This document shows, one piece after another, positions 53,098 through 63,334 of a stretch of 64,000 nt of DNA. Position 1 is the stretch's first letter; the number at the start of each line of letters is the position of its first letter. The stretch spans positions 1 through 64,000 of the forward strand of contig ONFR01000027.1 in NCBI GenBank assembly GCA_900317125.1. Reading direction: 5' to 3'. The position numbers and the translations under genes were made by a program. The notes under the pieces were generated by a model, which was given only the letters and a program-made list of their open reading frames with translations, did not search any database and was not told where the DNA came from. Source of the DNA: an uncultured Bacteroidales bacterium. GTDB taxonomy: Bacteria > Bacteroidota > Bacteroidia > Bacteroidales > P3.

Positions 53098-54386
53098 TTA
53101 TTTTCCGATGCAGAAACGTGAGAAGATGGTGCCAAGCACCTCGTCGGTGGTGACTTGACCGGTGATGGTGCCTAGGTGGTGGAGGGCGTCGCGGAGGTCG
53201 ATGACCACGAGGTCGGCGGGCAGTCCGGTGGCCAGTCCTTTGGCAACATGCAGCAGGGCTTGGTCTACGTGGCCGAGGGCTTCGTAGTGGCGCACGTTGG
53301 TGAGCATCACATCGGGAGCATGTTCCAGGTCGGTGCGGGCTGCCTTGTCGAGGGCTTCAGTGAGGGCGTCAAGCCCTAAGCCCTTTTTGGCAGAGATGGG
53401 GAATGTGCGGTAGGGGGCAGTGGGGTTTTCTTGGAGAAGGTCTATTTTGTTGTGGACAAAGAAGAGGTGCTTGCCGTCAAAGGAACGGATGTCCTGCAGC
53501 TCTTGCAGGTCGTCGAGGGCTTGGACGAAGGGTTGTGTTGCATCGTGGACATAGAGAATGATGTCGGCTTGTACTACGGTTTCGATGGTGCGCTGGATGC
53601 CGAGGAATTCGATGGGGTCGTCGCTGTGGCGTAGGCCAGCGGTGTCGATAATGCGGAAAGGGGTCCCATTGATGACAAAGGTCTCTTCGATGGTGTCGCG
53701 TGTGGTGCCGGGGATGTCGCTGACGATGGCGCGGTGATGGCCACAGGGATGCCACGCTTGAGGGCGTTGCCCATGTGGAAGGACTCCCGCAGTGCGTTAA
53801 CGCGGGTGCTGGTTTGAGAGACCAGCGAGAGGAGTTGGCTGCGGTCGGCAAACTCCACATCCTCGTCGCTGAAATCGAGTTCGAGCTCGAGGAGGGCGGT
53901 GAGGTCGATAAGTTGCTGACGGAGTTGCTCCAGCTCTTTGGCATAGCCCCCGCGCAGCTGGCTGACGGCAAGACGGTGGGAGGCGGCATTGGTGGAGTCG
54001 ATAAGGTCGGCCACGGCCTCGGCCTGGCTGAGGTTGAGCCGACCGCTGAGGAAGGCCTGGCGGGTGAATTCGCCCGGCTCGGCCAGTCGGGCACCGCTGT
54101 CGATGAGTGCCTGCAGGAGGGTCTGCTGGATGTAGAGGGAACCGTGGCAGGAGAACTCCACGGTGTCCTGTCCGGTATAGGAGTGCGGGGCAAGGAAGAG
54201 CGTCACTACCACCTCGTCCAGCAGGGTGTCGCCGATGCGGAACGGGGTGAAACGGGCCGTTCCGGCCTGCGGGGGGAGACTGACATGGCGGGAGGCAATA
54301 GTACGTGCGTCGGGCCCCGAGAGCCGGACGACGGCAATGCCCCCTATGCCATGGGGTGTGGAGATGGCAGCAATGGTATTGTTCAT
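53098..54386 (-). pseudogene. mnmE: tRNA modification GTPase MnmE with frame-shifting deletion of the P-loop
   Basis: The N-terminal part (54386 to about 53735) has the folate-binding and helical domains: MNNTIAAISTPHGIGGIAVV, FSCHGS, GEFTRQAFLSGR, then MGNALKRGIPVAIT. The sequence should continue with the G1 P-loop (GxPNxGKSTLLN). Instead, at about 53731-53736 it jumps to RAIVSDIPGTTRDTIEETF in another frame. That frame carries G2, DTAG (G3), NKID (G4), SAK (G5) and the C-terminal FCIGK with the catalytic-domain Cys, and ends at 53098. About 17-19 codons are missing and the frame is broken. Either the gene is dead, or the assembly dropped about 55 bases. MnmE works with MnmG on wobble uridines of tRNA. 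Confidence 0.85.
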
Positions 54387-54916
54387 TGGTCGTTGGAGTT
54401 ATTGTCGCGAGGCAGCAGGTCGGTTTTGTCCGGCTGTGGGTCGCGGACATAGTTGGAGCCGAACAGCGAGGTCATCTCGTCGTCGGTGAGTCCCAAGTCG
54501 TTCTTCATCTTGTACATGTTGGGGTAGGAGAGGAAGAGCAGAAGCACCAGCAGGATGGTAATCATGAGCAGCGAGGTGTCGGACATGAGCACGATGAGCA
54601 CGCACTCGATGATGACGATGGCCAGGGAACCGCGGTAGAGGTTGGAGATATAGGTGGAATAGCCTTGCATTTTGGCCTCGAGGCTGTCGAGCTGTCGCAG
54701 TCGGGGAGTGGTTTTGCGAATGGTCAGCAGCGCCATGGCCACGGCCAGGACGGACAGGGTGGCACCGGAGATGAGCATCCAGCGGGATACCTGGGCGGAC
54801 TGGTAGGTGATGTGCCAGGGGCTGAAATGGAAGATGACGGCAACGAGCACCACAGCTATGGAGCCATACAGCCCCCAGTTGGCAGTGCGTCGGATTTTGC
54901 GGATAAGGTCTTTCAT
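54383..54916 (-). CDS. Integral membrane protein of unknown function (177 aa)
   Basis: Four hydrophobic helices (near residues 16-32, 45-62, 95-112 and 115-132) and a short cytoplasmic tail (LGLTDDEMTSLFGSNYVRDP). No recognised domain. The stop codon overlaps the mnmE ATG by 4 bases (ATGA), so translation of mnmE is coupled to it. It lies 42 bases after the uvrA stop, and no terminator is seen between them, so uvrA, this gene and mnmE may form one transcript. Confidence 0.8.
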   Translation of the reverse strand: MKDLIRKIRRTANWGLYGSIAVVLVAVIFHFSPWHITYQSAQVSRWMLISGATLSVLAVAMALLTIRKTTPRLRQLDSLEAKMQGYSTYISNLYRGSLAIVIIECVLIVLMSDTSLLMITILLVLLLFLSYPNMYKMKNDLGLTDDEMTSLFGSNYVRDPQPDKTDLLPRDNNSNDQ

Positions 54917-54958
54917 AAGAGTGTCTTTTGCTATAAGGTCGATAGGACCGATTAAGGG

Positions 54959-57811
54959 TTACTTTTTTGTGATTTTCTCTTTCAGGTAGCGGGCGGTATA
55001 GGAGTCGGGACAGTCGACCAGGTCTTCGGGAGTGCCGGCAAATACCACCCGTCCGCCGTCGCGTCCGCCTTCGGGTCCCATGTCGATAATCCAGTCGGCC
55101 ACCTTGATGATGTCGGGGTGGTGTTCGATGACCAAGATGCTGTGACCACGTTCGATGAGGCTGTTGAAGGAGGAGATGAGCTTCTGGATGTCGTGGAAGT
55201 GCAGGCCGGTGGAAGGCTCGTCGAAGATGAAGAGTTTGGGCGTCACCGCTTCGCCCCTTACAAGGTAGGAGGCAAGCTTTACACGCTGTGCCTCGCCACC
55301 GCTGAGCGAACTGGAGGATTGCCCCAGTTTGAGGTATCCAAGACCCACCTCTTGCAAAGGCTTGAGGCGGGATATGATGGAGGACTCTTCTTGAAAGAAG
55401 TCGATGGCTTGGTCGACAGTCATGTCGAGCACTTGCGATATGTTGACTCCTTTGTAGGTTACCTCCAGGGTCTCCTCTTTGAAGCGGGTGCCATGGCACT
55501 CCTCGCACAGCAGGTGCATGTCGGCCATGAACTGCATGCCCACGGTGACGTAGCCTTCGCCCTCGCACACTTCGCAGCGTCCCCCTTCGGTGTTGAAGGA
55601 GAAGTAGCCGGGTTTGTAGCCGCGGGCTTTGGCCAGGGGCTGCTCGGCATAGAGTTGGCGTATCTCGTCGTAGGCTTTGATGTAGGTGGCGGGGTTGCTG
55701 CGGGTGGAACGGCCGATGGGGTTCTGGTCCACCAGTTCCACACCGCCTATCCTTGACACGTCGCCGTCAAGGGCGGCGCATTTGCCCACGTAGTCGTGTA
55801 TGCCTTCGAGCCTTTTCTGTAGTACGTCGTAGAGCACTTGCTTCACCAGCGTGGTTTTGCCCGAACCGCTCACCCCTGTCACCACGGTGAGGACACCAAG
55901 GGGAATGCTCACATCGACGTGGTGCAGATTGTTGCAGCAGGCATCGTGGATGTTGATGCGGTCGCGCCAGCGGCGGCGGGAGGAAGGGAGGGGAATGGAG
56001 CGGCGGCCGAGGAGGTACTGCGCGGTGAGCGACTGTTCGGGAGGATTGTCCACCAGCCCTTGGGGGGTGCCGGCATACACCACCTCTCCGCCCAAGCGTC
56101 CGGCACCGGGACCGATGTCGATAATATAGTCGGCGGCACGCATGATTTCCTCGTCGTGTTCCACCACGATGACGGTGTTGCCTAAGTCGCGCAGCTGTTT
56201 GAGGATAAGGATGAGTCGGTCCGTGTCGCGGGGATGCAGACCGATGGAGGGCTCGTCAAGGATGTACATGCTGCCCACCAGCGAGCTGCCCAGCGAGGTG
56301 GCCAGGTTGATACGCTGGCTCTCGCCGCCGCTGAGGGTGTTGGACAACCGTCCCAGCGTGAGGTAGCCTAATCCCACGTCAAGCAAGTAGGCTGTCCGGC
56401 TGTTCAGCTCCGAGAGCAGTCTGCGCACCACCTGCTGCTCGTGTTCGGTGAGGGTGGGAGTGCCGTCGTCGGGTGTGGTGATGGATTTGAGCCACGCTGC
56501 GAAGTCGCTGATGGGCATATCCATAAGCTCGGTGATGGATTTGCCGCACACTTTCACGTATGAGGCATCCTTGCGCAGGCGCGAACCGTGACAGTCGGGA
56601 CAGGTGGTCTTGCCGCGATAGCGCGACAGCATGACGCGGTATTGTATCTTGTAGCTCTGCTCCTCCAGCCAGGCAAAGAAGCCGTCAATGCCTTCCCACA
56701 AAACCTTCCTGTCTGCCGGGTTGGCCTTTTTATTATCTCCTTGTGTCGACTGCCCGTGCCAGAGGAGGTCGAGTTGCTCGGGGGTGAGCTCGTTGTAAGG
56801 CGTGTGGATGGGGAAACCTATTTTGCCCGACACGCGTATCAGGTGGTTCTTCCATTCCGACATCTTTTCGCCGTGCCAACATACCACAGCGTCGTCGTAG
56901 ATGGAGAGGAATTTGTTCGGAACCACGAGACTCTCGCTGATGCCCATTACATTGCCGTATCCGCCACAAGTGGGGCAGGCGCCATAAGGGTTGTTGAAGC
57001 TGAAAAAGTTGGGGTTTGGCTTCTCGAAGGTGATTCCGTCGGCCTCGAAGCGGTTGCTGAAATGGAGTGTCTGCGGGTCGCCGCCCTGGGGGCTTTCGGA
57101 CCGCACGGCACAGCTGCCACGTCCTTCGAAGAAGGCTGTCTGCACCGACTCGGCGATACGGGCCATCTGGTCGTCGTCGCCATGGTGGGTCTGGATGCGG
57201 TCGACAAGCAAAGCCACCTCCTGCTCGTTGCTGGCCGAGGCCAGGAAATCGTCAATCCTCACGACAGTCCCCTTCACATCGATGCGCATGAACCCTTCCT
57301 GCTGTAGCATTTCGAGCTGGGGGCGCAAGGGGTGGCTTTTGTCGTGAAGCAGGGGGGCGAAGAGCGTCACGCGGGTCCCTTCGTCCAGGCTGTAGATGTA
57401 GTCGACCACATCGCTCACCGAATGGCGTTTTACCTCTACGCCCGAGATGGGTGAGAAGGTGCGGCCTATGCGGGCTAACAGCAGCTTCAGGTATTCGTAT
57501 AGTTCGGTGGAGGTGCCTACGGTAGAGCGGGGATTGCTGGTGTTCACCTTCTGCTCGATGGCTACGGCAGGGGCAATATTCTCGATGAGGTCCACTTCGG
57601 GTTTGGCCATACGGCCCATAAACTGGCGTGCATAGCTCGAAAGGCTCTCCACATAGCGTCGTTGCCCTTCGGCATAGAGGGTGTCGAAGGCCAGGCTCGA
57701 CTTGCCGCTACCGCTCAGGCCGGTGATGACCACCAGTTTCCCCTGCGGTATATCGACAGAGATGTTCTTCAAATTATTGACGCGCGCGCCGTGTATCTTT
57801 ATCATTGTCAA
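54959..57811 (-). CDS. uvrA: Excinuclease ABC subunit A
   Basis: 950 residues, the damage-sensing ATPase of nucleotide excision repair. The first ABC module has Walker A TGLSGSGKSSLAFDTLYAEG (residues 30-49) and the UvrA signature RYVESLSSYARQFMGRMAKP. The zinc modules show CPTCGGYGN, CPDCHGSRL, and CEVCEGEGYV with CEECHGTRF. The second ABC module has TGVSGSGKTTLVKQVLYDV near residue 645. ABC signatures TLSGGESQRINLA and SLSGGEAQRVKLA and the Walker B EPSIGLHPRD and DEPSTGLHFHD are intact. Length is typical. Start at 57811 or 57805; both fit. Confidence 0.97.
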   Translation of the reverse strand: MTMIKIHGARVNNLKNISVDIPQGKLVVITGLSGSGKSSLAFDTLYAEGQRRYVESLSSYARQFMGRMAKPEVDLIENIAPAVAIEQKVNTSNPRSTVGTSTELYEYLKLLLARIGRTFSPISGVEVKRHSVSDVVDYIYSLDEGTRVTLFAPLLHDKSHPLRPQLEMLQQEGFMRIDVKGTVVRIDDFLASASNEQEVALLVDRIQTHHGDDDQMARIAESVQTAFFEGRGSCAVRSESPQGGDPQTLHFSNRFEADGITFEKPNPNFFSFNNPYGACPTCGGYGNVMGISESLVVPNKFLSIYDDAVVCWHGEKMSEWKNHLIRVSGKIGFPIHTPYNELTPEQLDLLWHGQSTQGDNKKANPADRKVLWEGIDGFFAWLEEQSYKIQYRVMLSRYRGKTTCPDCHGSRLRKDASYVKVCGKSITELMDMPISDFAAWLKSITTPDDGTPTLTEHEQQVVRRLLSELNSRTAYLLDVGLGYLTLGRLSNTLSGGESQRINLATSLGSSLVGSMYILDEPSIGLHPRDTDRLILILKQLRDLGNTVIVVEHDEEIMRAADYIIDIGPGAGRLGGEVVYAGTPQGLVDNPPEQSLTAQYLLGRRSIPLPSSRRRWRDRINIHDACCNNLHHVDVSIPLGVLTVVTGVSGSGKTTLVKQVLYDVLQKRLEGIHDYVGKCAALDGDVSRIGGVELVDQNPIGRSTRSNPATYIKAYDEIRQLYAEQPLAKARGYKPGYFSFNTEGGRCEVCEGEGYVTVGMQFMADMHLLCEECHGTRFKEETLEVTYKGVNISQVLDMTVDQAIDFFQEESSIISRLKPLQEVGLGYLKLGQSSSSLSGGEAQRVKLASYLVRGEAVTPKLFIFDEPSTGLHFHDIQKLISSFNSLIERGHSILVIEHHPDIIKVADWIIDMGPEGGRDGGRVVFAGTPEDLVDCPDSYTARYLKEKITKK

Positions 57812-57918
57812 ATCGTGTTTTGAAGGCGGTATTCAAGCCCCATACACCCAATTGCCGCACACGTAACGTGTACAGCAATAGTTGTTTTCTTGGCATACGG
57901 GCATACCCATGCTATCTG

Positions 57919-57926
57919 CAAAAATA
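57919..57926 (-). promoter_or_regulatory. -7 box upstream of uvrA
   Basis: TATTTTTG followed by CAG on the minus strand, about 107 bases before the uvrA ATG. No clear -33 box. Confidence 0.5.
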
Positions 57927-58043
57927 CGAAAATAATACGAAAAAACAGAATTGGTCTTGGAAATTAATGAATGTGTTAACGTGTTATTGTGTGAATCCTC
58001 GACCAACGAATTATAGCGGGGGCGACGATGGATGCTTTGATTG

Positions 58044-58787
58044 CTAGTAGCATTTCCCGTCAGGAGTGCAGACTCGGGACTTGCGGTCGTAGTTGCCGAA
58101 GGATGTCCAGTCTGCGGTGTCGCGGTGGTCGAAGTCGAGGTCTTGCACTCGGAGGGGCTTTTCCTGTGGCACCAGTTCGGGGTAAACCTCCTTGTAGAGT
58201 AGTTCGTACAGACTTTCGTAGTTGGCAACTACCACTTTGTTGGAATACTGGCGGTACTCCAGTTTCAGTTTGCCCTGTGGGTTGACCACGAACATGCAGG
58301 GAACGCCGTCGATGACATCCTCCAGCTCAAACTGGCTGTCAAATACATACTGGGCGATGTTGAGGAATCTGTCGTCGGCGCCGGTGCAGAAACGCGGGTC
58401 GTCGTCGCGGAGGTAGTACATGTAGGGTGTTTCGATGCCGTAACGCTTGAGGTATTTGGTGTTGTTGTATTTCAGCGATGAGCAGTCCTCCAGCACGAAA
58501 TACCAACGCACATGGGCTGTGTCGGCATTGTAGAGCCGGTTGAAGACGAGTTTCATCTGCTCCTGGCAGGGGCCGCAGCAGTGGCTGTAGAAGACCACCA
58601 CCTTGTAATGCGTGGTGTCGTCCTTCATCAGGTGTTTCAGGCCGTCGATGGTCAGCGGCCGCTGGTCGGTGTACTTGTGTGCGTTGGCGATGTCGCTGGG
58701 TTTCTCAATGCAGAACTTCACCAGTCCGCAGCCACCGAACAGCAGCACGGCGGCCAGCATTACGATTGTTAGTTTTGTACTTTGCAT
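58044..58787 (-). CDS. Thioredoxin-like lipoprotein
   Basis: 247 residues. The lipoprotein signal peptide ends at Cys20 (LLFGGC). The middle domain has the thioredoxin-fold core VVVFYSHCCGPCQEQMKLVF with the active-site pair CGPC at about residues 71-74, and VPCMFVVNPQGKLKLEYRQY with the cis-Pro loop region. The C-terminal part (VQDLDFDHRDTADWTSFGNY, then SRVCTPDGKCY) carries two more Cys. It probably works in the periplasm or at the outer membrane in thiol exchange or heme/cytochrome maturation. No ResA/CcmG partner is next to it. Convergence and spacing show it is a single gene. Confidence 0.82.
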   Translation of the reverse strand: MQSTKLTIVMLAAVLLFGGCGLVKFCIEKPSDIANAHKYTDQRPLTIDGLKHLMKDDTTHYKVVVFYSHCCGPCQEQMKLVFNRLYNADTAHVRWYFVLEDCSSLKYNNTKYLKRYGIETPYMYYLRDDDPRFCTGADDRFLNIAQYVFDSQFELEDVIDGVPCMFVVNPQGKLKLEYRQYSNKVVVANYESLYELLYKEVYPELVPQEKPLRVQDLDFDHRDTADWTSFGNYDRKSRVCTPDGKCY

Positions 58788-58913
58788 GGATGTTGTTTTT
58801 TGTTAGTCCTGTATAGTAGTCGCAAAGGGTGGTGAAATCTTACAGTTTTTTTGAAAAAAAAGTACGCCCTGATGTAATATGGCCGATTGGGGATTAAAGA
58901 ATAAGCGCACCCG

Positions 58914-61709
58914 TTAAAAAGGCATAAATCCCAACCCAACATTGACTATCACCAGCTGCGCCATCCAAAGGTCGGCGTTCACCTGCCTCAGGGCGTTGAT
59001 CTGCTTATGACGTATACGGTCCTGCTCTGTGGGAACGATTCCCCAGTCATCGTATGAGAAAGGATTGGCTATCGTGAACGAATATCGCAAACCGATATTG
59101 AGCAGCACCTTGTTGGCGAGCATATAGTTACGACCTGTCTCTATCTGAATGCCATAACGGTTGAAGGTCGAATCCGTCAGCCAATTCCTCAACACCTGTT
59201 CTGCCCGAGGTGTGAGCCCCAGCCTGCTCGCATACACTCCCGCACCCACATAAGGACCCAGCGGGGCATATGCATTACTAGTATACCACCTATAGGAGAG
59301 TGCAGCACTCAGAATACGAGTGTCGTAAAGGTTGCCTGTTTGCGGCCTGGAGGCAGAGCCTGTCACAAAGCCCTCGTTGACATAGAAACTGGTTTTGTTG
59401 TAATCAACCCCCACAGCCAACGAGTGCCGCGGTGCAGTCACCCACTCTATTGCGATGCCTGGCCGCAAGTCAATCCACCGTTCGGGATAACGTTCAAAAA
59501 GCCTGTTCATCACAGGGAAATCCATGCCCACCTGTCCACTAATGGCAAGTCTGCGACCCAAGAACCCAGGTGTACCATGAGATAAAGCCTGGTGATAGGT
59601 GGAATAAATGTCGTTAGTCACTAAATCGCGACTGTCGGTAAAATAATGCTCCTTCGCTTGGTCGTTCACAATCCTTGCCCTGCGGGTATCAATCAAAAGG
59701 TTGCGCGTAACTGTCAACTCCCTATTGGCAAAATACTTGTATGCAAAAATGGGGAACGATGGAGCGGCAATGACTCCCAACGCTATCTGATACAGCGGCC
59801 CCAACCGCTCATATTCTCTATTCACCACCATGTTCAGGCTCAGCTTGTCGGTGCAATAGCGTTGGTTGAGGTCGTTCATCAAAGGTTGGGTGGAAAGGCT
59901 CAATGGCACATTGCCTTTGCTTTTCCAAAACTCGTTAGTCCATTCGTTGATGGTGACAAAATCGTTGTAGAACTCGGCGTCGGCATGCTTGCGCATGGCG
60001 GGGTCGGAGAAGTCCACTATCGACATTCCTGCAGCCTTGGCCGCCTCTAATACCTTGCCCACAAGCGCCTGTTCCATGCGGTCGCTCTTGCGGTATTTGA
60101 TGCTTGCATCCTTGCTATTCTCCACCACGATATATTGCGGGGCATACAAGAACGTCGCCTTCGTACTGTGGTCAACCGTATCGTGTGCTTCTTCGCCATC
60201 AAGACAACTATCCATAAATGAACGGAAGCTGTCATTCTCCATCATAAAGTCGGTAAAGGCATAGCGCGATTGGTCGGCGATATGGCTCTGCTGCTGTTTC
60301 TGACGGATGCGGGCATACTTCTGGTTGGTCATGGCCGTCTGCTGCGATCCTACCCCTACTGTGGCAGTGTCGTATGTGGCAGCAAACGAGGCTCTCGACA
60401 GGCTGTGCTTGTCGCGTAACGCCAACAGCAAATCCCGCCCCATTGCCGACAGCTGTGGGTCGTCGGGATAAAGGCGGTGCATCTTCCATACCTCGCGCAT
60501 CGCCACCAATGTCGCCTCCGCGGCCGTCAATTTGCTAAACAGGTAGTACACCTGTTGCACTTCTCCCTCATATTGCCTATAGTCACCGACAATGGAGTTG
60601 GTGTTGTAGTAGGTCTTATACATGGCAATGCCATACAGCGCCTGCGCCATCGAGCGGGCAAGAAAGGCATTGTTCGGATACTGTTGTTGCAACACATAGC
60701 AGTCGTAGAACGCCCTGGTATAGTTTGAATAGATAAGGTTTTGCCTGATGCACTCGAAGCGTGCCAACCCTTGCAGGTGGACAAACTCGTCGGGCGTGGT
60801 CACCACAAAGGCACTGCCACCCTCGTAGTGGGACAGTATGTCGCCCGTGCGGGCACGGCGCTTCTTGATGTTGGGATGCGTGCTAAGGCTGTCGGGATAG
60901 TCGTCGCGCGACGAGATGGGCGCCACCTTCTCAAGGAAATAATGGCTGGGCAGGCGGTAGTAGGGCGAATTGAAATAGGTGGTGTCGAACGGCACCTCGT
61001 CAAACGGTAGCATGGCATACTGCAGCACATCAAACACGCCGTCGGTCACACGCTTGTCGTAGGGACTGCCTATATAGAACAGACGCAACCCGAGGCTGTC
61101 GGCCTCGTTTTCCATTTCGCGCGAGCGGTAGTGGTACTTCAGAAAGTTGGCCATCTGCTCGGCCTCGTCGTCGCTATTCTTGATGCGGCGGGTGAGCACC
61201 TCCATGTTGTGTTTGCGGTAGTAGTGCACTATCTCGTGGCTGATGACGTAGGCCAGCTGTGCCTCGTTCTCCACCTGTGCCACCAAACCCGTGGTGACAA
61301 ATATCATGCCCTGCCCAGTGGCAAAGGCGTTCACCGAAGAGCTTTTGACTGTGTAGAAACGCAGTTCGCCACGCAAACCGGGGTAGTCCTTCAACAGTGT
61401 GTCGGCGATGCGTTCCACCATGCGGGTGATAGGGTCGCCATATAGGATGCGTCCGTTGCTGGTGAGGCGGTTGATGTGGTACGATGCCTCCAGTACGCGG
61501 TCGCGGTTGGCAAGTTTTCCATCATTATAGTCGCGCACCCGCTGTTTGTCCTCGCTGTACAATTCGCCTAACCCCTTGCGGAGGTCTGCAGGGATAGGCC
61601 CTTCCGACTTGATGCCGGTGAAGTTGTTCAGGTCATAATTCTGTTGGGCAACGCCAGCTACACCAGCTGCCAACATTAGCAGCATGGCTATATGTTTAGA
61701 AATTGACAT
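58914..61709 (-). CDS. M48-family zinc metalloprotease with C-terminal outer-membrane barrel-like domain
   Basis: 931 residues. Residues 1-21 are a signal peptide. A peptidase M48 domain follows, with VNAFATGQGMIFVTTGLVAQ, the zinc site VISHEIVHYYRKH (His158, Glu159, His162) and the third ligand Glu202 in ENEADSLGL. A long central region with TPR-like helices (about 330-480) and an unassigned part follow. The last 200 residues look like alternating amphipathic strands (LAISGQVGMDFPV, GIAIEWVTAPRHSLAVGVDY, LSAALSYRWYTSN, GPYVGAGVY, LNIGLRYSF, LVIVNVGLGFMPF) ending in Phe, as in outer-membrane barrels. ATG 61709 gives the signal peptide at once; the frame to 61775 adds a non-signal leader. The ATG overlaps the end of the upstream gene. 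Confidence 0.85.
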   Translation of the reverse strand: MSISKHIAMLLMLAAGVAGVAQQNYDLNNFTGIKSEGPIPADLRKGLGELYSEDKQRVRDYNDGKLANRDRVLEASYHINRLTSNGRILYGDPITRMVERIADTLLKDYPGLRGELRFYTVKSSSVNAFATGQGMIFVTTGLVAQVENEAQLAYVISHEIVHYYRKHNMEVLTRRIKNSDDEAEQMANFLKYHYRSREMENEADSLGLRLFYIGSPYDKRVTDGVFDVLQYAMLPFDEVPFDTTYFNSPYYRLPSHYFLEKVAPISSRDDYPDSLSTHPNIKKRRARTGDILSHYEGGSAFVVTTPDEFVHLQGLARFECIRQNLIYSNYTRAFYDCYVLQQQYPNNAFLARSMAQALYGIAMYKTYYNTNSIVGDYRQYEGEVQQVYYLFSKLTAAEATLVAMREVWKMHRLYPDDPQLSAMGRDLLLALRDKHSLSRASFAATYDTATVGVGSQQTAMTNQKYARIRQKQQQSHIADQSRYAFTDFMMENDSFRSFMDSCLDGEEAHDTVDHSTKATFLYAPQYIVVENSKDASIKYRKSDRMEQALVGKVLEAAKAAGMSIVDFSDPAMRKHADAEFYNDFVTINEWTNEFWKSKGNVPLSLSTQPLMNDLNQRYCTDKLSLNMVVNREYERLGPLYQIALGVIAAPSFPIFAYKYFANRELTVTRNLLIDTRRARIVNDQAKEHYFTDSRDLVTNDIYSTYHQALSHGTPGFLGRRLAISGQVGMDFPVMNRLFERYPERWIDLRPGIAIEWVTAPRHSLAVGVDYNKTSFYVNEGFVTGSASRPQTGNLYDTRILSAALSYRWYTSNAYAPLGPYVGAGVYASRLGLTPRAEQVLRNWLTDSTFNRYGIQIETGRNYMLANKVLLNIGLRYSFTIANPFSYDDWGIVPTEQDRIRHKQINALRQVNADLWMAQLVIVNVGLGFMPF

Positions 61710-63210
61710 GTACAAGATTGGATTCTTTGTGGTATGAATAGATTCCGATATACTTGCCGGGAGCCTGACGCACAAAGTTGTCCATCAGTGACCCCTTGTC
61801 TTTAGGAATGGAGATCTGCTTGGCTAACGTGCCCTGTCGGTCAATGCCGTAGATGACATACGAATGGGCGCGAATGCCCAAGGCAATCCTTGATTCCGAA
61901 GAAGCAATGTCGTATGTCGCCGAGGGCTTAGCTGGCTCAGGCAGCATCACATACACATTGTCGCCCTCCGCCAGCATAGGCGCATCGCCATAGCAGGGTA
62001 TGTCGGCCGCCTGAAATGTGCGTTCCGAATTCACTGTACGGAAAGGCTTGTGCCAAAGTATCGTGCCAGTGGTGTCGACAGCCAACGCCAGCGACCCCAT
62101 TGTAAAATATTCGTTCACGTCGGGTGAGCTGGTTGAACTGGTAGTAACCTTCCAGATGCGTTGCAGCAGAAGCACGCCGCCATAGCCGGTTTCCGCACTG
62201 TTTGCCATTGTCAGCGCGTCTACCATGCCCACTTCGTTCTCTTTTTTGGTAGACTTGTTGCCAAACACGTTAAGTTCGTCGCTGGTGAAACGCTCCGTTG
62301 AGGCCTTTACGTCGCCCGTGCGCAGGTTGAGGGCAATGCCCACCATCTGGTCGAAACAGTCTTTATTCTTGGGCGACTTGGGTGTGCGGATGTAGCCCGC
62401 TGCCACGGCATATTGTACCGATGGTGACCCACCGCTTCCCACGATATTCAGTAGCGTCAGCCGGTACACTTCTCCCACCTTCACACTCCCCTCCACACTC
62501 TTTTCGTCGTCCACGTCCAGCACATGCATAGAAACGATGGTCTCATGGCTCGCCTTGTCGTACCGTGAGCCAAACAGATACACCACGCCGTCGTCGCTAA
62601 CGTGCAGGTTGCTCATCATGTCGGCCTCGAAATGTTTCTCCCACAACAATTCCAGTTTTTCGTCCAGCAACAACTGACGGTGAACCATCTCGTTTGAGAC
62701 CGAATTGACAAACACGTCTGCCACGGCATAAAACAACCCGTTATCCGACTGGGCACTCCAATTGTATGTTTTCAAATTCTTTCCGGGTATATTGTCGAAC
62801 ACCTTCTCGCAACGCTCCAACGTCATGCTTTGAGGGTCGATAACGGCACGATAATAATCGGCCACAATTACGCCACGGTACAGCAGATATACCTTGCCGT
62901 CCACATAGTTGGCAAACACTATTTGGCTCATTTTTGTCTCGGGCAGCGAAACCTGACGTAGCACCTTCATGTTTGTGTCTGCCGCAACCACCTGCAGTCC
63001 ACACGGAAAGAAACTACCCAGGAAACTGCGGTTTTCATAAGTGGCAACAAGTATTTCGCCATCCTTTTCGGCTAAAATGTGGCTGTTGTGCGACATCAGG
63101 TGGTCGAAACCCTTATTCGTTTCGCCGAAGCGGAATGTCGGCATCGAAGGCTGTGCCATTGCGCTTATCGCCAGCATTGCCACAGCCAAAAAAGATAATA
63201 AACGTCTCAT
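61696..63210 (-). CDS. Secreted protein of unknown function, coupled to the M48 protease
   Basis: 504 residues. Residues 1-20 form a signal peptide (MRRLLSFLAVAMLAISAMAQ). The rest is beta-rich, with repeated hydrophobic-strand, Asp/Asn-turn blocks (KDGEILVATYENRS, DGKVYLLYRGVIV, DDGVVYLFGSRYD, GDNVYVMLPEP), suggesting a propeller-like fold. No catalytic motif. ATG 63210 is chosen because it starts a clean signal peptide; the frame extends to 63315. Its 3' end overlaps the M48 gene by 14 bases, so the two are translated together and may act together in the periplasm. Confidence 0.8.
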   Translation of the reverse strand: MRRLLSFLAVAMLAISAMAQPSMPTFRFGETNKGFDHLMSHNSHILAEKDGEILVATYENRSFLGSFFPCGLQVVAADTNMKVLRQVSLPETKMSQIVFANYVDGKVYLLYRGVIVADYYRAVIDPQSMTLERCEKVFDNIPGKNLKTYNWSAQSDNGLFYAVADVFVNSVSNEMVHRQLLLDEKLELLWEKHFEADMMSNLHVSDDGVVYLFGSRYDKASHETIVSMHVLDVDDEKSVEGSVKVGEVYRLTLLNIVGSGGSPSVQYAVAAGYIRTPKSPKNKDCFDQMVGIALNLRTGDVKASTERFTSDELNVFGNKSTKKENEVGMVDALTMANSAETGYGGVLLLQRIWKVTTSSTSSPDVNEYFTMGSLALAVDTTGTILWHKPFRTVNSERTFQAADIPCYGDAPMLAEGDNVYVMLPEPAKPSATYDIASSESRIALGIRAHSYVIYGIDRQGTLAKQISIPKDKGSLMDNFVRQAPGKYIGIYSYHKESNLVHVNF

Positions 63211-63334
63211 AATATTATCTGTTTTTAATTTCATTGGTATTTTGCTCAAAGATGCGTGTTTTTTACACACTCGAGGAAAAAAGAGTTGAAAACAATTTTG
63301 GAAATCAACTATCAATATCCAAACTTTTCAACTT

